DNA of 64,000 bases. Source: Actinomadura litoris (GTDB taxonomy: Bacteria; Actinomycetota; Actinomycetes; Streptosporangiales; Streptosporangiaceae). Below the pieces are notes generated by a model, which was not told the DNA's origin, ran no database searches, and was given only the letters and a program-made list of their open reading frames with translations. Position numbers and translations under genes: made by a program. Within the stretch, counting starts at the first letter, position 1; every line of letters starts with the position of its first letter. This document shows positions 9,143 through 17,874 of this stretch, one piece after another. The stretch spans positions 124,001 through 188,000 of the forward strand of contig NZ_WOFH01000011.1 in assembly GCF_009733595.1 (NCBI RefSeq). The letters run 5' to 3'.

Positions 9143-10903
9143 CTAGGCCAGGGCCGCGCCCTCGATCGGCTCGGCGTCACCGGGGCGTCCGGCCTCCCAC
9201 AACGCGGTCAGCGCGGTCGCGGCGAGCACCCGGACGCCGACGGCCAGGCACCGCTCGTCGATGTCGAAGTCGCCCCGGTGCAGGTCGTACTCGCCGGGCG
9301 AGCCGGGCGTGCGGACGCCGAGCCGCGCCAGCGCCCCGGGGATCGACTCCAGGTACCAGCCGAAATCCTCGCCGCCGAGGCTCTGCGGCGTGGGCACGAC
9401 GCCCTCCTCGTCGATCACCTGCGCGGCGGCGTCGCGGAACATCTGCACGCTGGTCGCCTCGTTCACCGTCGGCGGGACGCCCCGGACGTACTCCAGCGAC
9501 GCCTCCACGTCGTAGGCGGCGGCGACCGACTGGAGCAGCGCCTTCATCATCTCCGGCGCGCGGTGCCAGGCGTCGTCGTCCAGGCAGCGGACGGTGCCCT
9601 CGGCGATCCCGTCGTCGGGGATCGCGTTCGCGACCGACCCCGCCGAGATCCGCCCCCACACCAGCGACAGGCTGGAGCGCGGGTCGACCCGCCGCGACAG
9701 CGCCGAGGGCAGTTCGGTGACGATCTTGGCGAGCGCGTACACGAGGTCGGCGGTCAGGTGCGGCCGGGCGGTGTGCCCGCCGGGCCCGGTGACCTTCACA
9801 TACACCTTGTCGCACGCGGCGGTGATCGGCCCGGTGCGCAGGCCGAGCTGGCCGACCTCGATGCGCGGGTCGCAGTGCAGCGCGAACGCGCGGTCCACGC
9901 CCGCGATACCGCCGGCCGCCATCACGTCCAGCGCCCCGCCCGGCGTCTCCTCGGCGGGCTGGAACAGCAGCCGGACGCGGCCGGGCAGCAGCCCCGCCTC
10001 CGCCTGCTGGGCCAGGAACAGGCCCGCGCCCAGCACCATCGTGGTGTGCGCGTCGTGCCCGCAGGCGTGGGCGACGCCGGGGACCGTCGACCGGTAGGGG
10101 ACGTGCTCCTTCTCGTCCTGGAGGGGGAGGGCGTCGATGTCGGCGCGCAGCGCGACCGTGGTGCCGTCGGCGGGGCCGATGTCGCAGAACAGGCCGGTGC
10201 CGCGCGGGAGGATCCGCGGTTCGAGGCCGGCGGCGCGCAGCCGCTCGGCGATCAGCCGGGTCGTGCGGTGCTCGGCGTACCCCAGCTCGGGGTGGGCGTG
10301 CAGGTCGCGGCGGAAGGCGACGAGCTCGTCCTCGTGGCGGGTGAGGAAGGCGTCGAGCTGCGGTTGCAGCGCCGCGCCGCCGAGGACGGACGCGGCGCCG
10401 CCGGCCCCGGACGGTGCCGCCGCGGCGCCGGACACGGCCGGTACCCCGGCGTCGTCCTGCGAGCCCTCGGGGCCCGGGGCGGTGGGAGGTTCAAGACCGG
10501 GCATCACCCCGTGTCCCGGATGTGTCATGTGCGCCCCCTGCGCGAGGGCGGGGCCGTAGGGCGCCCGCCCGGTGGTCTGGTCGGTGGTGCTGTTCTCGCC
10601 TTCGTTTTCGTACTGGTATTCACCGGTCCCCCCGGTCTTGTTCGCGCGCGGGGCCGGCTTGTTCGTGCGCGGGGCGGGCCCGTCCGCCCGTGCGGGACCG
10701 GCCCCCTTGCCGGATCCCGTGCCTGGTCCCGTGCCGGACCGGGTGTCCGATCCGGCGTCCGAACCGTTGTCGGCCCCCGCCTCGGCCCCGGACCCCGCGT
10801 CAGGCCCCGCCCCGGCCCGCTCCCCCGGCCGGGGGCCGGGCCGCCGGGGCCGGGGGCCCGCTGGTTTCTCGCCTGCGCCGGCCGGTTCCTCAGGTCCCGG
10901 CAT
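9143..10903 (-). CDS. M20-family amidohydrolase with a long low-complexity N-terminal extension
   Basis: Cytoplasmic metal-dependent amidohydrolase/aminoacylase of the M20D (hippuricase/IAA-amino acid hydrolase) group. The catalytic core covers about residues 185-575. It has FRRDLHAHPELG, the metal-ligand stretch VAHACGHDAHTTMVLG, FQPAEE with the general base/ligand glutamates, and the C-terminal SLGGEDFGWYL. Family members are near 400 residues; here the frame starts about 180 residues earlier with a Pro/Gly/Ala/Ser-rich, probably disordered stretch. The ATG at 10903 has GGGGGAGG seven bases upstream and overlaps the ligase gene by 14 bases, which supports the long form. In-frame ATG 10528 would give 461 residues. 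The extension uses A/T in third positions more often than the core does. The substrate is unknown. Confidence 0.85.
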   Translation of the reverse strand: MPGPEEPAGAGEKPAGPRPRRPGPRPGERAGAGPDAGSGAEAGADNGSDAGSDTRSGTGPGTGSGKGAGPARADGPAPRTNKPAPRANKTGGTGEYQYENEGENSTTDQTTGRAPYGPALAQGAHMTHPGHGVMPGLEPPTAPGPEGSQDDAGVPAVSGAAAAPSGAGGAASVLGGAALQPQLDAFLTRHEDELVAFRRDLHAHPELGYAEHRTTRLIAERLRAAGLEPRILPRGTGLFCDIGPADGTTVALRADIDALPLQDEKEHVPYRSTVPGVAHACGHDAHTTMVLGAGLFLAQQAEAGLLPGRVRLLFQPAEETPGGALDVMAAGGIAGVDRAFALHCDPRIEVGQLGLRTGPITAACDKVYVKVTGPGGHTARPHLTADLVYALAKIVTELPSALSRRVDPRSSLSLVWGRISAGSVANAIPDDGIAEGTVRCLDDDAWHRAPEMMKALLQSVAAAYDVEASLEYVRGVPPTVNEATSVQMFRDAAAQVIDEEGVVPTPQSLGGEDFGWYLESIPGALARLGVRTPGSPGEYDLHRGDFDIDERCLAVGVRVLAATALTALWEAGRPGDAEPIEGAALA

Positions 10904-12056
10904 GTGCGACCTCCCCCAGTGTGACGAACCTGTCCTCCGCGAGCTCGGTGATCGCCGCGTCGACGATGTGCTCCAACGTGCCGCCCTCGGCGCGGATCGC
11001 GCGCTGCCGTTCGTACGGCGCCCCGTGTTCGAGCACCTCCCCGGCCACCTTGAGCTCCTCCGCGCAGCCGAGCCGGTCGGCCACCGGCTCCAGTTCGCGG
11101 ATCAGCTCGTAGATGTCGTCGCGGAGTGGTGCGGTACTACCAGTGTCATCGGTGATGACGATGGCGTCGAGTCCGTATCTGGTCGCCCTCCACTTGTTGT
11201 CGCGTACCACCCACGCGGCGGGCCTGGGCAGCGTGTAGCCGCGGTCGAGCTGCTGGTCGAACAGCGTGACGAGGCTCTGGCACAGCGCGGCGGCCATGCC
11301 CACCTCGCGCATCGTCGGGATCCCGTCGAACATGCGGATCTCGACAGTGCCGAAGTCCGGGTGCGGACGGATGTCCCACCAGACCTCCTTGATGCTGCGG
11401 ATCGTTCCGGCGCGGAGCAGCGTGTCCATGTAATCCTCGAACGCGGCCCAGTCGTCCAGCAAGTGGGGTGGTCCGGCCGTTGGAAGCTGGCCGAAGACGA
11501 CGGCCCGGCAGGAGGCCAGCCCGGTGTCGCTGCCGCTCCAGAACGGGCTGGAGGCGGTCAGCGCCAGGAAGTGCGGCAGGTAGGCCGACAGCGCGTTCAC
11601 GATCGGGATCGCCTTGGCGCCGTCGGAGACGCCCACGTGGACGTGGACGCCGAACGTCTGGATGCGGCGGGCCAGCCACTGCATCTCCTCGATGAGCTGG
11701 GCGTAGCGGCCCATCGGCGCCATCACCGCGTCCCGCCAGTCGCTGATCGGGTGGGTGCCCGTGCAGGCGAGCGTCAGGTCGCGCTCGGCGGCGGCGCCGC
11801 GCAGGGCCGACAGTGTGCCCGCGAGGTCGTTCTTGGCCTCCCCCACGGTGTGGCAGATGTCGGTGACGATCTCGACCGTCGACTCCATCAGCTCGTGCCG
11901 GATCTTCGGGAGCCCCGTGATCTCGCCGAGGACGGGCAGGGCGGCGAGCACCTCGCGGGCGTCCTGTCGCAGGTGCCTGGTCTCCGCATCGACCAGCTGG
12001 AGCTCCCACTCGACTCCGAGCGTCGCCCCGTTCGATGCGTTGAAGTCAATGGCCAC
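10890..12056 (-). CDS. YbdK-type carboxylate-amine ligase (GCS2 family)
   Basis: ATP-dependent carboxylate-amine ligase of the glutamate-cysteine ligase family 2. YbdK has weak gamma-glutamylcysteine synthetase activity, but in actinomycetes, which use mycothiol, its true substrate is uncertain. GTG 12056 has GGAGG six bases upstream and gives 388 residues. The open frame reaches further 5' but without family sequence. Family features are visible: TLGVEWELQLVD at the N-terminus, RHELMESTVEIVTD, TFGVHVHVGV with paired histidines, and FGTVEIRMFD near residues 250-265. The end overlaps the amidohydrolase start by 14 bases, so a ligase and an amidase acting on related amides are co-transcribed. 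A shared substrate is only a suggestion. Confidence 0.9.
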   Translation of the reverse strand: MAIDFNASNGATLGVEWELQLVDAETRHLRQDAREVLAALPVLGEITGLPKIRHELMESTVEIVTDICHTVGEAKNDLAGTLSALRGAAAERDLTLACTGTHPISDWRDAVMAPMGRYAQLIEEMQWLARRIQTFGVHVHVGVSDGAKAIPIVNALSAYLPHFLALTASSPFWSGSDTGLASCRAVVFGQLPTAGPPHLLDDWAAFEDYMDTLLRAGTIRSIKEVWWDIRPHPDFGTVEIRMFDGIPTMREVGMAAALCQSLVTLFDQQLDRGYTLPRPAAWVVRDNKWRATRYGLDAIVITDDTGSTAPLRDDIYELIRELEPVADRLGCAEELKVAGEVLEHGAPYERQRAIRAEGGTLEHIVDAAITELAEDRFVTLGEVAHAGT

Positions 12057-12455
12057 GGCCAACCTCCGTCCACAATCCTTGCAGGTCGTTGCGTGGCACG
12101 TGGCGCAATTCAGCCAGCGGGTCCCTAAGCCTGGACAAACGCCGGTCCAGGTCACGTGTTCGTTCCATGATGGCGCCCGCGCCCGTCGCCTCGCCGGTTC
12201 TCCATGCCCTTTGTGGACCAATTGACTCGTACGGGCGGGCGACGAACAAGGCCGAGCCACACTTTTCGGTCATCGAACACGTCCGCGACACCACTAGATC
12301 GAACTAGTCAGCCCGTCCCAAAATACCGCCCATGACAGACTGTAACGGATGACGGGTGTCCCCTACGCTCGGTTAGTCCCGAATCATCCCGAGGATGGTG
12401 TCTCCCGGTCCGGGTACCTCTCCTCCGGATACGTCGCCTAGTCTTCGGGGGAGTC
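12057..12455. other. divergent intergenic region, ligase / carboxypeptidase
   Basis: 399 bases between two outward-facing genes. It must hold both promoters and shows lower GC around 12280-12380. A 40-codon frame (12046-12168, minus) overlaps the ligase start but has no ribosome site. No strong inverted repeat or operator was recognised. Confidence 0.4.
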
Positions 12456-13751
12456 ATGGGCGTTGGGGGCAGCCGCGGAGCTGCGGAAGCTAGGAGCGGC
12501 GGGAGCTTGCTACCAGACCTACAGGCATCGCGGACCCGTACGCGCCGCGCCGTGGCGGTGATCACCGTGCCGTTCCTGGCGGTCGCCCTCACCGCGCCAC
12601 CCGCGCTGGCCGCGCCGCCGGCCGACCCGGTCGGCGGGCCGCAGCTCGCGGGGCGCGGGGTCGTCGTCAACCAGATGGCGGGCGTCCCGGCGCTGCCGAA
12701 GATCAAGGCGTCCTCGTACCTGGTCGCCGACGGCGACACCGGCGAGGTGCTGGCGGCCAAGGACCCGCACGGCCGCTACCTGCCGGCGAGCACGCTGAAG
12801 ACGCTGACCGCGCTGACCCTGGTCCCGCGCCTGGATCCCGACCGGCTCGTCCACCCCTCGCAGAAGGCGTGCGACGTGGAGGGCACGAAGGTCGGGCTGA
12901 CGCCGAAGATGGCGTACAAGGTGTCCGACCTCTTCCACGCGCTGATGATGATGTCCGCCAACGACGCGGCGGTGACGCTCGCCGAGGCGGACGGCGGGCT
13001 GAAGAAGACCATCGCCGACATGAACGCCGAGGCCAGGCGGATCAACGCCCGCGACACGCTCGCCGGGTCGCCGAACGGCCTCGACAAGGACCTCGGGCTG
13101 GACGTGCGGACCCAGCACACCTCGGCCTACGACCTGGCGCTGATCCTGCGCGAGGGGCTGAAGAGCGCCGACTACCGCCGCTACGTGCAGGCGATCGACT
13201 TCCAGTTCCCGGCGCCGCCCACCAAGAAGGAGCGCAAGAAGGGCAAGAAGGTCGGCGGGTACCCGATCCACACGCACAACAAGCTGCTGCCGGGCGAGCG
13301 GTACGGCTACGACGGCCTGCTCGGCGGCAAGAACGGCTACACGGTCGCGGCCGGGCAGACCTACGTGGCCGCCGCCCGGCGCGGCGGGCACACGATCGTC
13401 ATCTCGCTGATGCGGGCCGACCAGCCGCCCTCGCCGTACGCGGTCAAGCTGCTGGACTGGGGGTTCGCGGCGCGCGGCAAGACCAAGCCGGTGGGCGCGC
13501 TGGTGCCGCCCGGCGACGCGCCCGAGCCCGGCAAGGACGGCTCGGGCGGCCTGCTGCCCGACGCCCCGCTGGCCTCCGACAACTCGACCCGGATGTGGCT
13601 GCTCGTGGGCGGCGGCGCGGTCGGCGCCGTCCTCGCGATCGGGGTGCTGGCGGCGGTGCTGCGGCGGCGCCGCCGGTACCGCTACGGGCCGCTGCCCGCC
13701 GCGCGGGCGGCCGCGCCGGGCGAGCCGTCCTACGAGGACCCCAACCCGTAG
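12456..13751 (+). CDS. D-alanyl-D-alanine carboxypeptidase (S11, DacA-like), membrane anchored
   Basis: Penicillin-binding enzyme trimming the terminal D-Ala from peptidoglycan stem peptides outside the membrane. The three active-site motifs are present: S-T-L-K (Ser112, Lys115), S-A-N (167-169) and K-N-G (292-294). Residues about 30-53 form the signal sequence (VPFLAVALTAPPALAA). A lysine-rich insert lies before PIHTHNKLL. A C-terminal transmembrane helix (WLLVGGGAVGAVLAIGVLAAVL) with an arginine-rich cytoplasmic tail fixes it to the membrane, in place of the amphipathic helix of E. coli PBP5. ATG 12456 follows GGGGGAG closely. The 29-residue cytoplasmic leader before the signal helix is somewhat long, so a downstream start is possible. 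It stands as a single gene, convergent with the YihY gene. Confidence 0.93.
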   Translation: MGVGGSRGAAEARSGGSLLPDLQASRTRTRRAVAVITVPFLAVALTAPPALAAPPADPVGGPQLAGRGVVVNQMAGVPALPKIKASSYLVADGDTGEVLAAKDPHGRYLPASTLKTLTALTLVPRLDPDRLVHPSQKACDVEGTKVGLTPKMAYKVSDLFHALMMMSANDAAVTLAEADGGLKKTIADMNAEARRINARDTLAGSPNGLDKDLGLDVRTQHTSAYDLALILREGLKSADYRRYVQAIDFQFPAPPTKKERKKGKKVGGYPIHTHNKLLPGERYGYDGLLGGKNGYTVAAGQTYVAAARRGGHTIVISLMRADQPPSPYAVKLLDWGFAARGKTKPVGALVPPGDAPEPGKDGSGGLLPDAPLASDNSTRMWLLVGGGAVGAVLAIGVLAAVLRRRRRYRYGPLPAARAAAPGEPSYEDPNP

Positions 13752-13786
13752 CCCGCGGGGTCAGCGAACCGACGGGGGCACCGGGG

Positions 13787-14797
13787 TCAGCGGGCGGTCG
13801 CCGGGCGGTTCGGGATCGGGTCGATCCTGTCCCGGGGCTCGGCGCCGGGGTCGGTGCGCTCCGGGTTGCCCTCGTCGGCGCTCATGACGACGCGCCGCGT
13901 GGCCGTCCAGGCGGCGACGAAGAGCACGAACCGGGACACGATGTTCATCCACACCATCAGCCCGACCAGGACGGCGAACGAGGCGTAGACGGGGTTCTGC
14001 GTGGTGCGGCCGATCAGCAGCGTCGCGACCTGCTTGAGCAGCTCGAAGCCGACCGCGCCGAACAGCGCCCCGCGCGCGATCCGCCGCCAGGGCGCGCGGG
14101 TGCCCGAGAGCCGGGTGAACAGCACCAGGAAGATCACGGTGTCGAAGGCCATGGCGACGGCCAGCGACAGCAGCCGCAGGGCCGTCCCGGCGCCGGTGAC
14201 GTCCTCCAGCCCCATCCACGACAGGACGGTGTGCGTCGCCGAGGTGGTGATGGTCGAGACCGCGATGCCGCAGATCAGGATCACGCCGAGGAACAGCAGG
14301 ACGGCGAGGTCCCACAGCCGCTTGCTGGCGAAGTTGCCGCCGCCGGTCGGCTTGTTGTCCCAGATGTCGCGCAGGGACTCGCGCAGCACGTCGACCCAGC
14401 CGAGCCCGGTGAACAGCAGCGCGGCCACGCCGACGATGCCGACGGCCGTCTTGGACTGGGCGATCTGCTCCACCTGGAGCTCGTCGGACAGGCCGGGCAG
14501 CAGCGAGTTGACGGCCTTCACGAAGTAGTCCCGCGCCTGCGTGCTGACGCCGACGAGGTAGCCGAGCAGCGCGTAGGCGAGCGCGAGCAGCGGGAAGAAG
14601 GACAGGAACGCGTGGTAGGTGAGGGCCGCCGCGAGCCGCTCGCCGCGCCGGTCGGTGTAGCGCTCGAACGCCCGGCCCAGGTGGTCGAACCACTTCCAGC
14701 GCGCGCGCCAGCCCCGCAGCAGCTCACGTCCCGCGCCCAGGCGGGCCTGGAACCGGGCCTCGCTCCCCCGCCTGACCTTCGTGATCACCTGCCGCAT
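13787..14797 (-). CDS. YihY/BrkB-family inner membrane protein
   Basis: Polytopic membrane protein of the YihY/virulence factor BrkB family (PF03631), 336 residues with about six hydrophobic helices. The family has no agreed biochemical role; a link to RNase BN was withdrawn, and involvement in transport or envelope integrity has been proposed. Characteristic stretches include AAALTYHAFLSFFPLLALAYALLG near residues 55-80, GLGWVDVLRESLRDIWD, and the late LVGLMVWMNIVSRFVLFVAAW. The C-terminus is a charged tail. It is transcribed toward the carboxypeptidase gene and away from the trpS group, 123 bases downstream of the phosphoesterase stop. Confidence 0.88.
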   Translation of the reverse strand: MRQVITKVRRGSEARFQARLGAGRELLRGWRARWKWFDHLGRAFERYTDRRGERLAAALTYHAFLSFFPLLALAYALLGYLVGVSTQARDYFVKAVNSLLPGLSDELQVEQIAQSKTAVGIVGVAALLFTGLGWVDVLRESLRDIWDNKPTGGGNFASKRLWDLAVLLFLGVILICGIAVSTITTSATHTVLSWMGLEDVTGAGTALRLLSLAVAMAFDTVIFLVLFTRLSGTRAPWRRIARGALFGAVGFELLKQVATLLIGRTTQNPVYASFAVLVGLMVWMNIVSRFVLFVAAWTATRRVVMSADEGNPERTDPGAEPRDRIDPIPNRPATAR

Positions 14798-14920
14798 GGA
14801 CGGAACGTACCCACATCCGGCGCTCCGATGCAGCGCACGGTAATCACGGGTTGAACATTCCGTTGCCCGAAAGGGGTTGCGCGTCCTCGGGGCACGGCGC
14901 CCGGGTCCGCGCCTCCAGCG

Positions 14921-15505
14921 TCAGGGGGCCGCGCTTCCGGAACCGAACACGTAGTCGTGCTGGGGGCGCCACACGCCGTCGCCGCCGTGCACGTACAGGG
15001 AGAACCCCCAGACGTCGAAGTCGGCGGCGTATCCGGCGAGGTCCTTGAACGCGCGGTCCATGACCTCGTCGGGCAGGTGGTGGGCGATCGTCACGTGCGG
15101 GTGGTACGGGTAGTCGAGCGGACGGTCGAGCGGCCCCGACAGAACACGCGCCTGGAGCCGCTCGCAACCACCGATTCCCTCGGCCAGAGCTACGAACACG
15201 ACCGGTGAGACTGGACGGAACGTTCCGCTGCCACGCAACCGGATGCGGAACGGGCGCTCGGTGCGCGCGATCGCCCGCAGGTGCGCCTCGACGGCCCCGA
15301 GCGCCGCCGCGTCCACCTCGGTGGGCGGCAGCAGCGTGATGTGGGTCGGGATCGCGCCCGCGAGCGGATCGCCGAACGAGGCGCGCTTGCGTTGCAGCAG
15401 CGCGCCGTGGGGGTCCGGGATCGGGATCGCCACCCCGATCATCCGGACGCCGGGCGGGCGCGTGCCCGTCCCGCGGCCTCCCGCGTCCGCCCGCTCAGCG
15501 ACCAC
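14921..15505 (-). CDS. 2'-5' RNA ligase / 2H phosphoesterase family protein
   Basis: Small cytoplasmic 2H-superfamily protein. Two H-x-T/S-x motifs are present (H-I-T-L at residue 55 and H-V-T-I at residue 137 when counted from GTG 15505), about 80 residues apart as expected. Relatives hydrolyse 2',3'-cyclic phosphates or ligate 2'-5' RNA; the physiological substrate here is unknown. The GTG at 15505 overlaps the end of trpS by 11 bases; Met22 (position 15442) is an alternative start because residues 1-21 are not family sequence. The overlap means it is probably co-translated with trpS. ThpR-like RNA activity beside an aminoacyl-tRNA synthetase is suggestive but unproven. Confidence 0.87.
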   Translation of the reverse strand: MVAERADAGGRGTGTRPPGVRMIGVAIPIPDPHGALLQRKRASFGDPLAGAIPTHITLLPPTEVDAAALGAVEAHLRAIARTERPFRIRLRGSGTFRPVSPVVFVALAEGIGGCERLQARVLSGPLDRPLDYPYHPHVTIAHHLPDEVMDRAFKDLAGYAADFDVWGFSLYVHGGDGVWRPQHDYVFGSGSAAP

Positions 15506-16580
15506 GTCCCACGAATCCCACCCGGTCGCGGACGATCTCCATCGTCCGCTCGGCGACGGCCGAGGCGCGGCCCGCGCCGTGCGCCAGGAGCCGTTCGAGC
15601 CGCTCCTCGTCGTCCAGGAGCCGGAGCGTGCGCTCCCTGATCGGCGTGAAGGTGTCGAGGACGACCTGCGCGAGGTCCTTCTTGAACTGGCCGTAGCCCG
15701 AGCCCGCGTACCGGGCCTCCAGATCGGCGACGGACGTGCCCTCCAGCGCGGAGTAGATCCGCAGCAGGTTGGTGACGCCCGCCTTCTTCTCCTCGTCGTA
15801 GACGACCTCGGAGCCGGTGTCGGTGACCGCCCGCATGATCTTCTTGCGCATCGGGCCCGGGTCCTCCAGGACGTCCACGATGCCCTGCGGCGAGGACGCC
15901 GACTTGCTCATCTTCGCGGTCGGCTCCTGAAGATCGGTGATCTTCGCGGCGTCCTTGGGGATGAACGCCTCGGGGGCGACGAACGTCTCGCCGAAGCGGT
16001 GGTTGAAGCGCCCGGCGAGGGTGCGGGTCAGCTCCAGGTGCTGCCGCTGGTCCTCGCCGACCGGGACCCGCAGGTCGGGGGCGTCCGGGCCCGGCTCGGG
16101 GCTGTAGAGCAGGATGTCGGCGGCCTGGAGGACCGGGTAGGTGAACAGGCCGACGCTGGTGCCCGCCGAGCCCTGCTTGGACGACTTGTCCTTGAACTGG
16201 GTCATCCGCCCGGCCTCGCCGAACCCGGTGAGGCAGCCGAGCACCCACGCCAGCTCGGCGTGCTCGGGGACGTGGCTCTGCACGAACACGGTGGCGCGGT
16301 CGGGGTCGACGCCCATCGCCAGGAGCTGGGCGGCGGCGACCTTGGTCCGGCGGCGCAGCACGGCCGGGTCGTGCTCGATCGTGATCGCGTGGAGGTCGAC
16401 CACGCAGTAGAACGCGTCGTGGGTGTCCTGCATCGCGACCCACTGCCGCAGCGCGCCCAGGTAGTTGCCGAGGTGGAAGGAGTCGGCGGTGGGCTGGATC
16501 CCCGAGAAGACGCGGGGGAGCGCGGGACCGCCCTCGGAGGAGGAGCCGCCTGCGGGGTTGGAAGCTACGGACATGTCCAC
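15495..16580 (-). CDS. trpS: tryptophanyl-tRNA synthetase
   Basis: Class Ic aminoacyl-tRNA synthetase charging tRNA-Trp in the cytoplasm; 361 residues, close to the usual bacterial length of about 335 plus a short N-terminal extension. It has the Rossmann-fold start VFSGIQPTAD, the HIGH-equivalent H-L-G-N (36-39) and the K-M-S-K-S loop (223-227). The gene begins with GTG 16580; the in-frame ATG two codons later (16574) is equally possible, and neither has a strong ribosome site. It is divergent from galE across 340 bases and ends overlapping the 2H phosphoesterase gene. Confidence 0.96.
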   Translation of the reverse strand: MDMSVASNPAGGSSSEGGPALPRVFSGIQPTADSFHLGNYLGALRQWVAMQDTHDAFYCVVDLHAITIEHDPAVLRRRTKVAAAQLLAMGVDPDRATVFVQSHVPEHAELAWVLGCLTGFGEAGRMTQFKDKSSKQGSAGTSVGLFTYPVLQAADILLYSPEPGPDAPDLRVPVGEDQRQHLELTRTLAGRFNHRFGETFVAPEAFIPKDAAKITDLQEPTAKMSKSASSPQGIVDVLEDPGPMRKKIMRAVTDTGSEVVYDEEKKAGVTNLLRIYSALEGTSVADLEARYAGSGYGQFKKDLAQVVLDTFTPIRERTLRLLDDEERLERLLAHGAGRASAVAERTMEIVRDRVGFVGRGR

Positions 16581-16920
16581 GGACCGATTCTCTCAGGTGC
16601 CGCCGGGCTCCTCGCGGGCCGGCGCCTCGTGCGGGGCGACCGCCCGCGGGATCGCGGGCGGGGGCGCGCGCCGACGGCACGGTCTCGACGGCACGGTCTG
16701 CCGCGTCGCCGCGCCTGCGCGTCCCGCACATCATATTCACCGCCTATGTCGGCTCTGGGGGGCGGACGGCCCAAGGTCCACCGGATGCCCCTTCCCCGCA
16801 CCCGGTTGCGGATAGCCTGGACGACACCCCCGCCGCGGTCCGACAGCCGCAGTTCGACAGCCGTTAGTTCAGCACCGTCTGTGCAGAGCCGTCTGCTCAG
16901 CCGTCCACTGGAGGTAGCTC
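16581..16920. other. divergent intergenic region, trpS / galE
   Basis: 340 bases holding the promoters of trpS and the gal operon. On the plus strand a TAGCCT hexamer (near 16813) is a plausible -10 element for galE about 100 bases upstream. I saw no T-box-like structure or tryptophan-rich leader for trpS. Confidence 0.35.
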
Positions 16921-17874
16921 GTGAAGCTGCTCGTCACCGGAGGCGCCGGGTACATCGGCAGCGTCGTCTCCGCCCTGCTCCTGGAATCGGGGCACGAGGT
17001 CGTCGTGCTGGACGACCTGTCCACCGGGCACGAGGACGCCGTCCCCGAGGGCGCGCGGCTGGTGCGCGGGACGCTGCGCGACACGGCGGCGGAGGTGCTC
17101 GGCGGCGCCGGGTTCGACGCCGTGCTGCACTTCGCCGCCAAGTCGCTGGTCGGGGAGTCGGTGGAAAAGCCCGGTCTGTACTGGGACAAGAACCTCGGCG
17201 AGTCGCTGGCGCTGCTGGAGGCGATGCGCGTCGCGGGCGTCCCCCGCATCGTGTTCTCCTCGACGGCGGCGGTGTACGGGGAGCCGGAGTCGACACCGAT
17301 CCTGGAGACCGACCCGACCCGTCCGACCAACCCCTACGGCGCGTCCAAGCTGGCGATCGACACCACGCTCACCGAGTACGCGCGGCTGCACGGCATCGGC
17401 GCGGTCTCGCTGCGCTACTTCAACGTCGCGGGCGCCTACGGGCGGCAGGGCGAGCGGCACGACATCGAGACCCACCTGATCCCCAACGTGCTGAAGACCG
17501 CGCAGGGCGAGCGGGACGCGGTGCGCCTGTTCGGCGAGGACTACCCCACGCCCGACGGCACCTGCGTGCGCGACTACATCCACGTCGCCGACCTCGGCCG
17601 CGCGCACCTGCTGGCCCTGGAGGCCGGCGCGCCGGGCACCCACGAGATCTTCAACCTGGGCAGCGGCAGCGGCAACTCGGTCCTTGAGGTCCTTGAGGTC
17701 TGCCGCGAGGTCACCGGCCGGGAGATCCCCGCCGAGATCGCCCCGCGCCGTCCCGGCGACCCGGCCGTGCTCGTCGCGTCCTCGGAGAAGATCAGGACAC
17801 GGCTCGGCTGGAAGGTGGAGCGGGACCTGCACACCATGGTCGCCGACGCCTGGACCTTCCTCCGCTCGCGATGA
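16921..17874 (+). CDS. galE: UDP-glucose 4-epimerase
   Basis: Extended short-chain dehydrogenase interconverting UDP-glucose and UDP-galactose with bound NAD, for galactose use and for cell-surface sugar supply. It has the N-terminal nucleotide motif T-G-G-A-G-Y-I-G (6-13), the catalytic S-S-T-A-A-V-Y-G region, and Tyr139-x-x-x-Lys143. The C-terminal substrate domain contains GTCVRDYIHVADL. The GTG start has GGAGG six bases upstream. Its stop overlaps the galactokinase start (ATGA, 17871-17874), so the two Leloir enzymes are translationally coupled. No galT lies in this window. The 317-residue length is slightly short of E. coli GalE (338), as in other actinobacterial versions. Confidence 0.95.
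   Translation: MKLLVTGGAGYIGSVVSALLLESGHEVVVLDDLSTGHEDAVPEGARLVRGTLRDTAAEVLGGAGFDAVLHFAAKSLVGESVEKPGLYWDKNLGESLALLEAMRVAGVPRIVFSSTAAVYGEPESTPILETDPTRPTNPYGASKLAIDTTLTEYARLHGIGAVSLRYFNVAGAYGRQGERHDIETHLIPNVLKTAQGERDAVRLFGEDYPTPDGTCVRDYIHVADLGRAHLLALEAGAPGTHEIFNLGSGSGNSVLEVLEVCREVTGREIPAEIAPRRPGDPAVLVASSEKIRTRLGWKVERDLHTMVADAWTFLRSR

Noticed and set aside
7646..10924. 1092-codon open frame on the plus strand
   Set aside because: It lies antiparallel to the bmp, amidohydrolase and ligase genes, has Arg/Gly/Val/Leu-biased composition and no domain; a GC-bias shadow.
12046..12168. 40-codon frame overlapping the ligase start on the minus strand
   Set aside because: No ribosome site and no recognisable family; kept only as a remark in the gap entry.
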